Part shown: piece after piece, positions 12,083 through 20,517 of the stretch
Numbering within the stretch: the stretch's first letter is position 1
How the letters are laid out: the number at the start of each line of letters is the position of its first letter
Made by a program: the position numbers and the translations under genes
DNA from: Fredinandcohnia onubensis
Lineage (GTDB): Bacteria > Bacillota > Bacilli > Bacillales > Bacillaceae_L
Length of the DNA stretch: 64,000 bases
Direction: 5' to 3'
Assembly: GCF_002734215.1 (NCBI RefSeq)
Contig: NZ_NSEB01000012.1
Location: 186,001-250,000 of the forward strand
Notes under the pieces: model-generated
What the model was told of the DNA's origin: nothing
The model's input: only the letters and a program-made list of their open reading frames with translations
The model's database searches: none

Positions 12083-12751
12083 TTACGTAGTTCCATTTAA
12101 CACATCATGCAAGGTTCGTAAAATATGTTCTTTCATAAGATGTTCAGCTAGTTCTGGGTTTTTTGAGATAATCGCATCACCAATTTTGCGATGCTCGGTA
12201 TAACCTGATCGTAACTCCCCTTTTTCCTTCAGGGCTCTTTTACGAAAAGCTTTATCAAACGATCCGATGTTATCTAGAATTTGGGTAACCATCGGATTGT
12301 CAGCAATAGATCTGATCATTCCGTGGAAATTGGTGTTTTCCTCAACCAATCGTTCTACTTCATTTTGTTGCAAGAGGTACTCCATTTTCTCCATTTGTTG
12401 CTGTAATTCTATTTTCTGAACTTCATTGAGCTTCATCGCAGCAAGCTTAGCACAAACTCCCTCAACACCAGCTCTTAAGATTTGTACTTCTTGAATATTA
12501 ACATCCGCTAGACTTGATACATATGTTCCTTTTCTCGGAATGGTTTCAACAAGACCTTCTTGGCTAAGCATACGGAACGCTTCTTTAATGGGAGTGGTAC
12601 TAACCCCCATTTTTTCTGAGAGCTCCCTTTCTTTTAAATGATCACCGGGTTTGAATTGTCCTGAGATAATCGCTTCACGAATGGATTCAAGAACAACATC
12701 ACGTAAGGATTTCACCTGCTCTGTTTTCAAAGAGAATAATTCACCGTTCAT
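12083..12751 (-). CDS. GntR/FadR-family transcriptional regulator
   Basis: 222 aa from the ATG at 12751, which has GGAGGTGG five bases upstream. A longer frame from 12814 would run through the operator palindrome and is rejected. The N-terminal winged helix (~15-85: SIREAIISGQFKPGDHLKERELSEKMGVSTTPIKEA split over its helices, then the wing) is followed by an all-helical FCD-type effector domain containing TNFHGMI and the His-rich 'TEHRKIGDAI...KEHI' region. It is first in the sugar-acid operon and probably represses this operon and the divergent GH105 and binding-protein genes through the TGATATATCA sites. Confidence 0.85.
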   Translation of the reverse strand: MNGELFSLKTEQVKSLRDVVLESIREAIISGQFKPGDHLKERELSEKMGVSTTPIKEAFRMLSQEGLVETIPRKGTYVSSLADVNIQEVQILRAGVEGVCAKLAAMKLNEVQKIELQQQMEKMEYLLQQNEVERLVEENTNFHGMIRSIADNPMVTQILDNIGSFDKAFRKRALKEKGELRSGYTEHRKIGDAIISKNPELAEHLMKEHILRTLHDVLNGTT

Positions 12752-12793
12752 TTTTTCCACCTCCAATTTGGATATTTTGAATTTTGTGATATC

Positions 12794-12803
12794 TGATATA
12801 TCA
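12794..12803. promoter_or_regulatory. Putative GntR operator TGATATATCA
   Basis: A perfect 10-bp palindrome 43 bases upstream of the regulator's start codon. The identical decamer precedes the binding-protein gene (14204-14213) and a one-mismatch copy precedes the GH105 gene (13999-14008). Confidence 0.6.
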
Positions 12804-12857
12804 TATATTAGCACCTGTTTTATTTTTTGTAAATAATGAGTAATATAAAATTTCAGA

Positions 12858-13961
12858 TTATTTTATTTGGACGATTTCATTATAAGCCATTAATAAGGGT
12901 GCTACACCGTGTCCGTTGTTGTCTACAACCTTCTCACCACGAACATAATAGTCATAGCTACCATCACGTATTCTGCCTAATTCCGGGTGTTTTCCTAAAC
13001 CTGCACTTCTGCAAATACCACCTAAGAACACTTCCCCATCTTCTTCGCGCATATAGGTTTGTACTGTTCCATCAAATGCAGATACTCCATATTTTTCATA
13101 GCTTTTCGATACATACCCAAGGCGTACAGCTTTTAAAATGGCATAGGACATCATGGTTGTTCCGCTTGTCTCTAAGTAATTCCCTTCCTCACCAGGATGT
13201 TCCACTACTTGATACCACATTCCATTTGGCTGCTGATAAGGTAACATTCCATCGATTGTTTCTTTTAAAATGCTTTTTAGCTCGTCTGAATCAACATTTT
13301 CTCCCTCTAATAATTCAAGTACATCCACTAAAGCCATTGCATACCAACCAACTGCCCTACTCCAAACATGTGGTGAGTGACCCGTTTCCTTATCGCACCA
13401 AAACATACTACGGCTCTCATCATAGGCATGAACGTATAGTTTTGTTTGATCATCAAATAAAAACTTGCGAACGTTTTTGAATTGCTCGATTGTATCCGTG
13501 AAATCTTTCTCCTCTTGGAACTCCTTGATATATCTTACATAGAATGGTTGCCCCATATATAGCCCATCTAGCCAAATTTGATTTTCATAATTCGTTTTGT
13601 GCCAGAAGTTCCCGCTTTTTGTACGAGGATACGTTTGCAACTGTGTATACAATATATCTAAAACCTTTTTATACTTTAAATCTCCTTCTCTATTAAAAAG
13701 TGTAAATAAAACGTTTGCCATCCGAATTTGATCGATGTTGTAGTATTGAGTATCAATCTGTTCAATTTCTCCCTCATCATTATAAAGTCTGTCAATAAAA
13801 TCCTTTACAAATTGATACTCACTCTCATCAACTGTTAGCTCATAACTATCAAGATAAGCTTTTAAAATACATGATTCGATGTAATGCCAACGATGTGTAA
13901 ACCATTTACCCTCTTGCTTCATATAGTCTTGTTTAAGTTTTTCTACTAATTGATACGTCAT
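12858..13961 (-). CDS. GH105 unsaturated rhamnogalacturonyl/glucuronyl hydrolase (YesR/YteR-like)
   Basis: 367 aa intracellular (alpha/alpha)6 hydrolase with no signal peptide. GH105/GH88 enzymes hydrate the 4,5-unsaturated uronyl residue left by polysaccharide lyases. Hallmarks are WLDGLYMGQPF with catalytic-type D132, HVWSRAVGWYAMALVDVLE, the ETSGTTMMSYA region and FLGGICRSAGLG. The ATG at 13961 has GGAGG 7 bases upstream. Its 5' region carries an AGATATATCA site and a perfect cre site, so induction by uronate and glucose repression are likely. It starts a separate transcript, about 110 bases upstream of the GntR operon's start. Confidence 0.88.
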   Translation of the reverse strand: MTYQLVEKLKQDYMKQEGKWFTHRWHYIESCILKAYLDSYELTVDESEYQFVKDFIDRLYNDEGEIEQIDTQYYNIDQIRMANVLFTLFNREGDLKYKKVLDILYTQLQTYPRTKSGNFWHKTNYENQIWLDGLYMGQPFYVRYIKEFQEEKDFTDTIEQFKNVRKFLFDDQTKLYVHAYDESRSMFWCDKETGHSPHVWSRAVGWYAMALVDVLELLEGENVDSDELKSILKETIDGMLPYQQPNGMWYQVVEHPGEEGNYLETSGTTMMSYAILKAVRLGYVSKSYEKYGVSAFDGTVQTYMREEDGEVFLGGICRSAGLGKHPELGRIRDGSYDYYVRGEKVVDNNGHGVAPLLMAYNEIVQIK

Positions 13962-13998
13962 ACAATTCCCTCCAATTTTATGTAAATCTTAATCTAGA

Positions 13999-14008
13999 AG
14001 ATATATCA
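13999..14008. promoter_or_regulatory. Putative GntR operator, one mismatch (AGATATATCA)
   Basis: It lies 38 bases upstream of the GH105 ATG on the minus strand and differs from the palindrome at 12794 and 14204 only in the first base. Confidence 0.5.
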
Positions 14009-14033
14009 TATTTCTTATAATTTAAATCGATTA

Positions 14034-14047
14034 TGAAATCGTTGTCA
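14034..14047. promoter_or_regulatory. CcpA cre site TGAAATCGTTGTCA
   Basis: It matches the cre consensus TGWAANCGNTNWCA at every position. It sits in the 282-base divergent region between the GH105 gene (minus) and the binding-protein gene (plus), so carbon catabolite repression of one or both is expected. Confidence 0.65.
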
Positions 14048-14203
14048 ACACAGTGATAACTGGATTTTAAAGACTTAAAAGCTTGTACAACCTTTGATAC
14101 TAAAGGATTTTAGCTACGAACAATCTATCGATAATTTTAAAAAGTTAAAAAATTCTCAAAAAGGTATTTACTAATCAACCATCATCCATTATGATAAAAA
14201 ACA

Positions 14204-14213
14204 TGATATATCA
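14204..14213. promoter_or_regulatory. Putative GntR operator TGATATATCA
   Basis: A perfect copy of the 10-bp palindrome, 30 bases before the start codon of the binding-protein gene and followed by a further AATATCA half-site. It joins that gene to the putative GntR regulon. Confidence 0.6.
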
Positions 14214-14243
14214 AATATCACTTAAACGTAGGAGGTTGATGTA

Positions 14244-15734
14244 ATGAAAAAGCCCGGAAAAGTTTTTTCTCTTCTTTGTGCTGCTACACTAGGTATTGGT
14301 TCACTTACTGCTTGCAGTGGTGAAAGCGCTTCAAAAGGTTCTGACGAAGAATTTACACTTTCAGCTATGGTTAAACTCCACTCACCAGAAGTCCCTAACA
14401 AAAAGATTTTAGAAATCCTCGAAGAAAAAACAGACATGAAACTGGATATCCAATTCGTACCCTCAACAACTTATGTAGAAAAAGTAAATGCCTTATTTGG
14501 CTCAGGTTCATTCCCAGACTCTGTTGTTTTAGACTTAGACATGCTTACTCAATACCATGAAGCAATTCAAGATGGTCAGTTTTGGGAAATTGGTCCATAT
14601 TTAGATGAATTTGAAAACTTGGCTAAAATGAAGGACGAGGTTGTTGAAAATACGAAGGTTGATGGAAAGATCTATATGATTTATGAAGGAAAACCTCTCT
14701 CTCGTCAAGGAATGATATATAGAAAGGATTGGGCTGAGAAGCTTGGCTTATCCGCTCCAAAAAATACCGACGAATTTTATGAAATGCTACGCGCATTTAC
14801 GGAAGAAGATCCTGATGGGAATGGAAAAGATGATACATTTGGTTTAACCGATCGCAACGAATTAATTTTTGGTGCGTTTAAAACGGTCGCTTCTTGGTTC
14901 CATACACCAACCAACTTCGGTGTAGAGAACGGAGAAATCAAACCAGAATTTATGTTCCCAGAATACATGCAAACACTTGATTTCTTTAGAGGCTTACATG
15001 AAAAAGGTTACATAAATAAGGATTTCCCTGTTACAAGTAAAACTGACCAGCAAGGTTTACTTAAGAATGGTAATGCAGGCGTATACGTTGGCTCAATGGG
15101 TGACGTACAATCCCTTTATTTAGACACAGTTGCCAATAATCCAGATGCAGTACTTGATGTTCACAACCAAGTAGCTGGCCCTGATGGAAAATTTACGGTG
15201 TGGTCATTACCGGGCTATGGAAATGCAATTCTCTTCCCTAAATCTTCAATTAAAACAGAAGAAGAATTGAAAAAAGCGCTTAGCTTCTATGATTATCTCA
15301 TGACACCTGAAGGAGCCAATCTCGTATTCTGGGGAATTGAAGGTGAGCATTACACAGTTGAAAATAATGAGGTCATCATTAAAGACCAAAACTTATTTGA
15401 CAAAGAAGTTTTACCAATTCAAACGCTAGAAATTGCCGAGCAGGAAACGAATGGTCGATTAAAAGCAAAATATGATTATGAACCGATGGCAAAAGCTGAG
15501 GAACTATTTATTGATAATGAGCAATACTTAATTCCTGACCCAACGGTTGGTCTACACTCCCCTACCTTCAATGAAAAAAGTATGATGTTACAAAAAATCA
15601 TTGATGACGCGACATACCAATATATTATTGGACAGCTTGATAAAGATGGGTTTGAAGCTGCGGTTAATGAATGGGTAAAGCAAGGCGGAGACAAAATCAT
15701 GGAAGAATTTACAGCGGCTTATCAAAAGAAATAA
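14244..15734 (+). CDS. Extracellular solute-binding lipoprotein (LplA/YesO-class), orphan
   Basis: 496 aa. The lipoprotein signal ends at C24 in SLTACSG, and AGGAGG lies before the ATG. The body is a family-1-type sugar-binding protein (DMKLDIQFVP, WAEKLGLSAPKNTDEFYEML, EEDPDGNGKDDTFGLT calcium-loop motif), as found in CUT1-type importers for uronate oligomers in Bacillus. No permease or ATPase gene follows: the gene ends in a strong terminator and the next genes are convergent. The permeases must be elsewhere, or the locus has lost them. The upstream TGATATATCA site and nearby GH105 point to oligouronate binding (inference). Confidence 0.85.
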   Translation: MKKPGKVFSLLCAATLGIGSLTACSGESASKGSDEEFTLSAMVKLHSPEVPNKKILEILEEKTDMKLDIQFVPSTTYVEKVNALFGSGSFPDSVVLDLDMLTQYHEAIQDGQFWEIGPYLDEFENLAKMKDEVVENTKVDGKIYMIYEGKPLSRQGMIYRKDWAEKLGLSAPKNTDEFYEMLRAFTEEDPDGNGKDDTFGLTDRNELIFGAFKTVASWFHTPTNFGVENGEIKPEFMFPEYMQTLDFFRGLHEKGYINKDFPVTSKTDQQGLLKNGNAGVYVGSMGDVQSLYLDTVANNPDAVLDVHNQVAGPDGKFTVWSLPGYGNAILFPKSSIKTEEELKKALSFYDYLMTPEGANLVFWGIEGEHYTVENNEVIIKDQNLFDKEVLPIQTLEIAEQETNGRLKAKYDYEPMAKAEELFIDNEQYLIPDPTVGLHSPTFNEKSMMLQKIIDDATYQYIIGQLDKDGFEAAVNEWVKQGGDKIMEEFTAAYQKK

Positions 15735-15740
15735 TAACGT

Positions 15741-15774
15741 ACAAAGCCTGCATTGATGTGCAGGCTTTGTTTTG
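15741..15774 (+). terminator. Intrinsic terminator after binding-protein gene
   Basis: A perfect 12-bp stem, ACAAAGCCTGCA / TGCAGGCTTTGT, with a 6-base loop and a TTTG tail, 7 bases past the stop. Confidence 0.88.
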
Positions 15775-15788
15775 TGCGTCTTGAATTT

Positions 15789-16586
15789 TTAAATTCCAAT
15801 ATATCTTGTGTCATCCTGTTTAAGAGAAAGAGTTTCTAAAAAACGTTGAATTTCCATATCCCAAAATTCCCATGTATGACCATAGCCTTCAGATACATGG
15901 TAGCTATAGTCATAGAAATCACTAAGACTATTGAAAAAGTCCCGTACCTTATCATTTAAATCTAACCAAGGATCCTCACTTCCGCAAGCATGATAGATTT
16001 TAGGAAGAGCTTGACTTGACTTTGCTGCTTCAATCGCTAAATACTCAAGATCATGATCCGTATTTTTTATATCACCGTCACCGAAGATCTCAATACGCCC
16101 TTGTGCTTTCTTAGAACCATCATTATTAAATGGAACATCAGCCTTATTTCCAGCTGAAAAGGCACCGATAGCAGCATAAAGATCGGGTCGTGCTAAACCA
16201 ATCCGCAAACAGCCATACCCACCATTCGAAAAGCCTGATATGTAATGATCATCACGGTCTGTGGACAGGCGTGGAAACAAATGACGGATAAGACCCGGAA
16301 GTTCTTCTGCCATATAGGTGAAAAATTTCCCACCATGTTCCATGTCTGTAAAACAAGAATTCATTCCTCCAGGCATAATTACAGCAATTCCAAATTTAAT
16401 CGCATACTTTTCGATATTACTCATTCGCAGCCAAGCAGATGCATCACCAGAACCACCGTGAAGAAGCCATAATACCTTAAGTTTTTGTTCTTCTTGATAG
16501 GGTTGCCTTTGCTGAGGAAGAATGACATTTAACGTAACTTCCATTCCAAGCACTTCTGAATACACATAAGTTTCAATTAGCGCCAT
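15789..16586 (-). CDS. Putative esterase (esterase D / PF00756-like), active copy
   Basis: 265 aa from the ATG at 16586. AGGGGG lies 8 bases upstream, and an earlier ATG at 16592 is too close to it. Alpha/beta hydrolase with an intact triad: S120 in SGFSNGGYG, D205 in GSEDPWLD and H237 in GYGHTWEFWD. Oxyanion motif WLLHGGSG. It resembles the small intracellular acyl/acetyl esterases found with carbohydrate genes, which may deacetylate plant-derived oligosaccharides. It begins 2 bases after the stop of its paralogue, so the two are co-translated. Confidence 0.85.
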   Translation of the reverse strand: MALIETYVYSEVLGMEVTLNVILPQQRQPYQEEQKLKVLWLLHGGSGDASAWLRMSNIEKYAIKFGIAVIMPGGMNSCFTDMEHGGKFFTYMAEELPGLIRHLFPRLSTDRDDHYISGFSNGGYGCLRIGLARPDLYAAIGAFSAGNKADVPFNNDGSKKAQGRIEIFGDGDIKNTDHDLEYLAIEAAKSSQALPKIYHACGSEDPWLDLNDKVRDFFNSLSDFYDYSYHVSEGYGHTWEFWDMEIQRFLETLSLKQDDTRYIGI

Positions 16587-16588
16587 GT

Positions 16589-17365
16589 TCATTTCCCCCT
16601 TCTCGTAAGATCTGGTTTCGCTAAGGTTAACCATGAAATAAATTTTTCTAACGAATGATCCCAATGCTTCCAATCAGTCTGTTCATCAATTGTTTTTTCA
16701 AAGGTTGTCTTTACTCCGAGATTTGACAGGTATGTATTGAAGGATTCGTTTTCTTCAAGTAAAGCATTTTCTGCATTACAAGATAAATAGAATTCTGGAA
16801 GTGGTTTGTTCAAGTTTAGTAAAGTTTCTGCTGCTACATATAAATTTTCTGTGCTAGTACTTATCTCATCAACTCGTCCGTAAATATCTACGGCTTTCTG
16901 TTTATCTAAGCGGTTAACAATCCCCATTATGTCTACTGGACTTGAAAAGGAAGCAGCCATACTAAACGTAAGTGAAGCCGATAATCCTGCTTTTAATGCT
17001 CCATAGCCCCCAATACCATTTCCAGCAATAATACGTTCGTTCTTAGATTGAGAAAGCGGAAACATGTTTTCGCAAATTGCAGGCAATTCCTCGGTGATAA
17101 AAGTAAAATACGGCTTTCCATGATACATATCCGTGTAGTAACATGTATGGCCGGATGGCATGACCACTGCGAGTGAAAGATCATCAATATATCTTTCTAG
17201 GCTTGTTTTTCGTAACCATGAGGTGTGACCTTCCCCCATCTCATGTAATAGATAAAGAGTTGGAAAGGTTTGACGATTTTCAGTAAATGACTGTGGCAAT
17301 AGAACGGCCATTTCGACGGGCATGCCTAGTATTTCAGAATGATATTTTACATTGAGTAAGGCCAT
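16589..17365 (-). CDS. Esterase-fold paralogue lacking all three triad residues (pseudo-esterase)
   Basis: 258 aa from the ATG at 17365, with AGGGGAG 8 bases upstream; an in-frame GTG at 17374 overlaps that site. It is homologous along its length to the next gene (MALLNVKYHSEILGMP versus MALIETYVYSEVLGME; GGYGALKAG versus GGYGCLRIG). The nucleophile position is Gly117 (AGNGIGGYG), the acid position is Asn200 (SCNAENALL) and the His position is Thr230 (EQTDWKHWD). The oxyanion-loop HGG is HEM. The frame is intact and well translated, so a structural or regulatory partner of the active copy is more likely than a decaying gene. Confidence 0.8.
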   Translation of the reverse strand: MALLNVKYHSEILGMPVEMAVLLPQSFTENRQTFPTLYLLHEMGEGHTSWLRKTSLERYIDDLSLAVVMPSGHTCYYTDMYHGKPYFTFITEELPAICENMFPLSQSKNERIIAGNGIGGYGALKAGLSASLTFSMAASFSSPVDIMGIVNRLDKQKAVDIYGRVDEISTSTENLYVAAETLLNLNKPLPEFYLSCNAENALLEENESFNTYLSNLGVKTTFEKTIDEQTDWKHWDHSLEKFISWLTLAKPDLTRRGK

Positions 17366-17397
17366 TATAATCACTCCCCTAAAAAAACTATAAGAAA

Positions 17398-17425
17398 GAG
17401 CGATCTCCTACTTGAAGTATCGCCC
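17398..17425 (-). terminator. Terminator after prolyl-hydroxylase gene
   Basis: On the minus strand GGGCGAT pairs with ATCGCTC (one G-U pair). It is followed by TTTCTTATAG and a T-rich stretch, and lies 33 bases past the stop at 17458. Confidence 0.65.
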
Positions 17426-17457
17426 TTGCTTTTAGATTACTTTTTACTATTATATCA

Positions 17458-18105
17458 CTATTTAACACTTTTCCTTCTCATCCATTGTGTTGCAGCCCAC
17501 TTATCACCAACGATAACTGGCGCCCCACCATGTAAGGTTTGTTCATTCAAGTCATGGTCATTATAAAAGTATTCAAAGTACACAGCCATCCCCTTTTGTG
17601 GAGATACTGAAAAATTCAACTTTGGAAAATACGTTTCCCCGCCATGTTCCACATCGCTTAAATACATGACCATTGTACTGATTCTAGGGTTGTTTATCAC
17701 CTTATTGGTAGATGTGAAAAAGTCAAAATGAGCTTTATATTCTTGCCCAATTTGATAATTAAGGATTTGAAGACCTTCTCCATGTTGAGTTGGTATATTC
17801 ATAATCTGTGAGATTCTTTTTTCAATTCTAGTAACAATGATATTTTCACTTTCTTCTAGGAAGGTACTACTACTAGTTCTCATATTATCTACGCGTGCAT
17901 TGCTAATTTTTGAACGATTTATTTTGTCCTTAGACAAGCTAATTAACTCATCACATTCTTCATCACTTAATACATTACCTAAGATTACGATTAATGGCTC
18001 TTCCAACCTAGCAATAATCTTGATCTCCCGGTCCTCTGTTATGATTTTATTGCCTATGTGAGTAAAAATGGTTGGCTCTTTTGTTGGTAAATCTGTAGCA
18101 TCCAT
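17458..18105 (-). CDS. 2OG-Fe(II) oxygenase, prolyl 4-hydroxylase family
   Basis: 215 aa from the ATG at 18105 (an in-frame TTG lies two codons earlier; neither has a strong ribosome site). P4Hc-type jelly roll. The iron ligands are H128 and D130 (AHFDFF) and the distal H194 (TLHGGAP). The 2-oxoglutarate-binding K204 is in GDKWAATQWMR, and YLSDVEHGGETYFP is typical. It probably hydroxylates peptidyl proline or a related residue; the substrate is unknown, though the Pro-rich tail of the propeller protein in this window is a conceivable target (speculation). It is a single gene with its own terminator. Confidence 0.88.
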   Translation of the reverse strand: MDATDLPTKEPTIFTHIGNKIITEDREIKIIARLEEPLIVILGNVLSDEECDELISLSKDKINRSKISNARVDNMRTSSSTFLEESENIIVTRIEKRISQIMNIPTQHGEGLQILNYQIGQEYKAHFDFFTSTNKVINNPRISTMVMYLSDVEHGGETYFPKLNFSVSPQKGMAVYFEYFYNDHDLNEQTLHGGAPVIVGDKWAATQWMRRKSVK

Positions 18106-18340
18106 TGTCAACTTTCATCAACCTCTTCAGAAATTTAGATTTGTAAATATTAGATTGATAGTAAACAGAAATAATACTTGTTCTTGGTTCCCTCCTGTTT
18201 TCAAAATGGATGTAGATGCTGAATTCGTTCACCAAAACTAATTTTTGCTTTTATATTTTACACTCTAAAAATGTATTTTTCTACTATTTTTTTGAAAAAA
18301 ATAACAATAAAAACTAGATTGTATTCATTTCAAAAGAAAA

Positions 18341-18373
18341 AGCCGATGAACCCTTTTCATGGAGTCATCGGCT
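18341..18373 (-). terminator. Terminator after erythromycin-esterase-like gene
   Basis: The stem AGCCGATGA / TCATCGGCT is followed on the minus strand by TTTTTCTTTTG, 9 bases past the stop at 18382. Confidence 0.88.
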
Positions 18374-18381
18374 GAATAGAT

Positions 18382-19650
18382 TTAGATTAACACACCTGTT
18401 ATTTCTAATGGTGTTAAAGCTTTTGTGTTATTTATAAAGACAAACGCATCATACCGCTCAGATATCACAGTTGGGACATAGTTACCATAATGCTCATACT
18501 GCGGATTGTAGACAACGCCAATTGCACGGTGCCCAAGTTCTTTTTTAAATAAATTTCTATTTTTCTCAGTAAAAACAAGAATCTTATCGTATGCTCCCGC
18601 TTTATACAGGAGATCTTCCCAGCTGCCAGCAACGGCGGGAGGGGTATTCATTCTTTCAAAATCCACACCCCATTCACTAGCTGCAATCACCGTTCCATGA
18701 TGTGTACCGAAACCAACAATAAACACATTTTCACTACCTATTTCTTCCCTTATAAGTTGTCCTACATTTACGATTCCTTCATTTGTCATATCAGTGGCTC
18801 TTGCATCCCCGACATGTGTATTATGTTCCCAAATGATTCCTTTGGAAAGATGGTGATAGAAAGTATCAATTTTTCGTATAACCTCAACCATGTGACGATC
18901 TCTGATATTCCACGATTCATTGTCGTTCGTCATCATCGTTGTATAATAATTTTCAGCATTCGCCGCAATCAGTGCGTTTACTTCTAGGTTTAAACTGCTT
19001 TCCTGTGAATCCTGATAGGCATGTTTGTTCGCCATAAGTTCCGTCAAAAGCTGTATGACCTCTTCATGACATCCTTCATTATAGAAAGAAGAAGACAAAG
19101 CATACTTTTCCGCTTCTCGATGAAAGGGTTCAAAACAGGCGAAAGCTTTTCTCGCGACCTCAAGATCAGGTGAGTTTCTTTTTTCTAGATACTTTAGGAT
19201 TTCATCCATTGATTCCCACAAACTATAGATATCAATTCCATAAAATCCAATCTTTTTTTCATTCGGTTTTCCGTGGTTAAATTCTTTTAACCATTCAATT
19301 AGATCAATTATTTCTTCATTTGCCCACATCCAGGTTGGCCAACGTTTAAAAGAAGCTAGAACATCTCGGGCATTATTGAATTCATTTGAGTAGCCTTTAA
19401 TATAGCTATTGACCTGTTGGCATGCTGGCCAATCGCCTTCAACCGCAATAAATGTAAACTCTTTTTCAATGATTAATCTTTTGGTGAGTTCTGCGCGCAT
19501 TTTATAAAACTCAGATGTACCATGTGAGGACTCGCCCAACAGTATGTATTTGTGATTTGTTATCGCTTTAACAAGTGGGGTAAGATCATTTTTAAAATTT
19601 GTTACTGGAATTGAATGTTGTTGGATCGCTTGTATCATTTTATCTACCAT
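18382..19650 (-). CDS. Erythromycin esterase family hydrolase
   Basis: 422 aa. The GESSHGTSEFYKMR motif carries the catalytic His-Gly and the downstream Glu of Ere-type enzymes, and WEHNTHVGDA and VGFGTHHGTV supply the other conserved His residues. Family members include macrolide-inactivating EreA/B and the broader succinoglycan-biosynthesis-type proteins of unknown substrate, so resistance cannot be assumed. It is third in a tight operon (14 bases after the hypothetical gene) and has GGGGG five bases before the ATG. Confidence 0.85.
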   Translation of the reverse strand: MVDKMIQAIQQHSIPVTNFKNDLTPLVKAITNHKYILLGESSHGTSEFYKMRAELTKRLIIEKEFTFIAVEGDWPACQQVNSYIKGYSNEFNNARDVLASFKRWPTWMWANEEIIDLIEWLKEFNHGKPNEKKIGFYGIDIYSLWESMDEILKYLEKRNSPDLEVARKAFACFEPFHREAEKYALSSSFYNEGCHEEVIQLLTELMANKHAYQDSQESSLNLEVNALIAANAENYYTTMMTNDNESWNIRDRHMVEVIRKIDTFYHHLSKGIIWEHNTHVGDARATDMTNEGIVNVGQLIREEIGSENVFIVGFGTHHGTVIAASEWGVDFERMNTPPAVAGSWEDLLYKAGAYDKILVFTEKNRNLFKKELGHRAIGVVYNPQYEHYGNYVPTVISERYDAFVFINNTKALTPLEITGVLI

Positions 19651-19664
19651 ATGAGCCCCCTTAG

Positions 19665-20042
19665 TTAGTTTTTGTATTCTGCCTGATATGAATTCTCGCC
19701 TGAATGAACAGAGAGCAACGTATCAGCATAACCAACTAGTCGATTTACAAGTTCATCGGAAATGGCATAAACGAGCTGATGAAGTGACTCTTTATGTAAG
19801 GCAGGATCGTCAAATATAATCGTGGTATTGATGAATATTTCCTTTGTATCATATAGGTTATAGTGGATAATGACCTTGCCTGCTGCACCACCAGTAATCG
19901 GGTCCCTATAGCTCGGTAAAAAAACATACCATTCCTCTGCAGAAGGAGATCGAAAGTTTTTTGTGAAGGTTAACCCTTTCATTTCTTCCTCTATTTGTTT
20001 ACTTATTTGTGGATCAATCACATCAAAAATCTTGTTTTCCAT
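19665..20042 (-). CDS. Conserved hypothetical protein, 125 aa
   Basis: I do not recognise a family. The product is soluble and acidic with no signal or membrane segment, predicted alpha/beta. Visible features are an 'EEWYVFLPSYRDPITGG' stretch, a beta-rich middle (VIIHYNLYDTKEIFINTTIIF) and a helical C-terminus. It lies between the DUF1292-like gene (9 bases upstream) and the erythromycin-esterase-like gene (14 bases downstream), so the three are one transcript. Confidence 0.7.
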   Translation of the reverse strand: MENKIFDVIDPQISKQIEEEMKGLTFTKNFRSPSAEEWYVFLPSYRDPITGGAAGKVIIHYNLYDTKEIFINTTIIFDDPALHKESLHQLVYAISDELVNRLVGYADTLLSVHSGENSYQAEYKN

Positions 20043-20051
20043 AGCTGATTC

Positions 20052-20312
20052 TTACTCCGCTGGATTAGCATCGACAGCAATCTCATAGGCATCTAACACC
20101 ATATCACGTTCTGATGGATCGCTTATTCCTGTTAAAAACTGACCATCTTCCGTATTTTCTACCTGCATCACAAATGTATTATTTTGGTCCTGTTCAGAGT
20201 GTAACAATGCAAATGTTTTTTCCTTCATATCGAATAAGGCCTCAATTGAAAATTCCTTTTCTTCGCCGTTTTCATCTTTAACAACTATTTTATCTCGATA
20301 GACATCGCTCAT
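20052..20312 (-). CDS. DUF1292-like small protein
   Basis: 86 aa from the ATG at 20312, chosen because AGGAGG lies 8 bases upstream and would overlap the alternative GTG at 20321. The pattern 'DENGEEKEFSIEALFDMKEKTFALL' (split by a turn) followed by 'VMQVENTEDG' and 'AYEIAVD' is characteristic of YrzB-like DUF1292 proteins, small acidic proteins of unknown role in Bacilli. First gene of a three-gene operon. Confidence 0.7.
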   Translation of the reverse strand: MSDVYRDKIVVKDENGEEKEFSIEALFDMKEKTFALLHSEQDQNNTFVMQVENTEDGQFLTGISDPSERDMVLDAYEIAVDANPAE

Positions 20313-20390
20313 GTCATACACCTCCTGTAATTTGCATTCATATCTTTTCCAAAACCATCAAAATTACTAAAGGACTTTTGAAAATGCAAA

Positions 20391-20423
20391 AAGCAGTGTA
20401 TTTACTTACGAAATACACTGCTT
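20391..20423 (-). terminator. Terminator after SET-domain gene
   Basis: A perfect 13-bp stem, AAGCAGTGTATTT / AAATACACTGCTT, is followed on the minus strand by TTTTTGCATTTTC. It lies about 95 bases past the stop, beyond the GGGAC repeat. Confidence 0.85.
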
Positions 20424-20489
20424 CTAGAGTTATGATGATTTAATTTTTTGCTCAGATTAGTTCGCTACTGCCACCAAAAAAATGGAACT

Positions 20490-20517
20490 GGGACGAGGGA
20501 CCAGTCCCTGTGTCCCA
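20490..20517. repeat. Dispersed GGGAC palindrome, copy 2
   Basis: Halves GGGACGAGGGACC and AGTCCCTGTGTCCCA. It abuts the stop codon of the SET gene (20518-20520) with no gap. The last 30 codons of that gene have 13 C-ending and 1 T-ending codon. Confidence 0.88.

Noticed and set aside
12836-13480. A 214-aa ORF on the + strand
   Set aside because: Antisense shadow of the GH105 gene, which has clear family motifs; the shadow is His/Leu-rich with no recognisable domain.
18047-18235. 62-aa ORF upstream of the prolyl-hydroxylase
   Set aside because: Overlaps the start of the hydroxylase gene in another frame and lacks a ribosome site.
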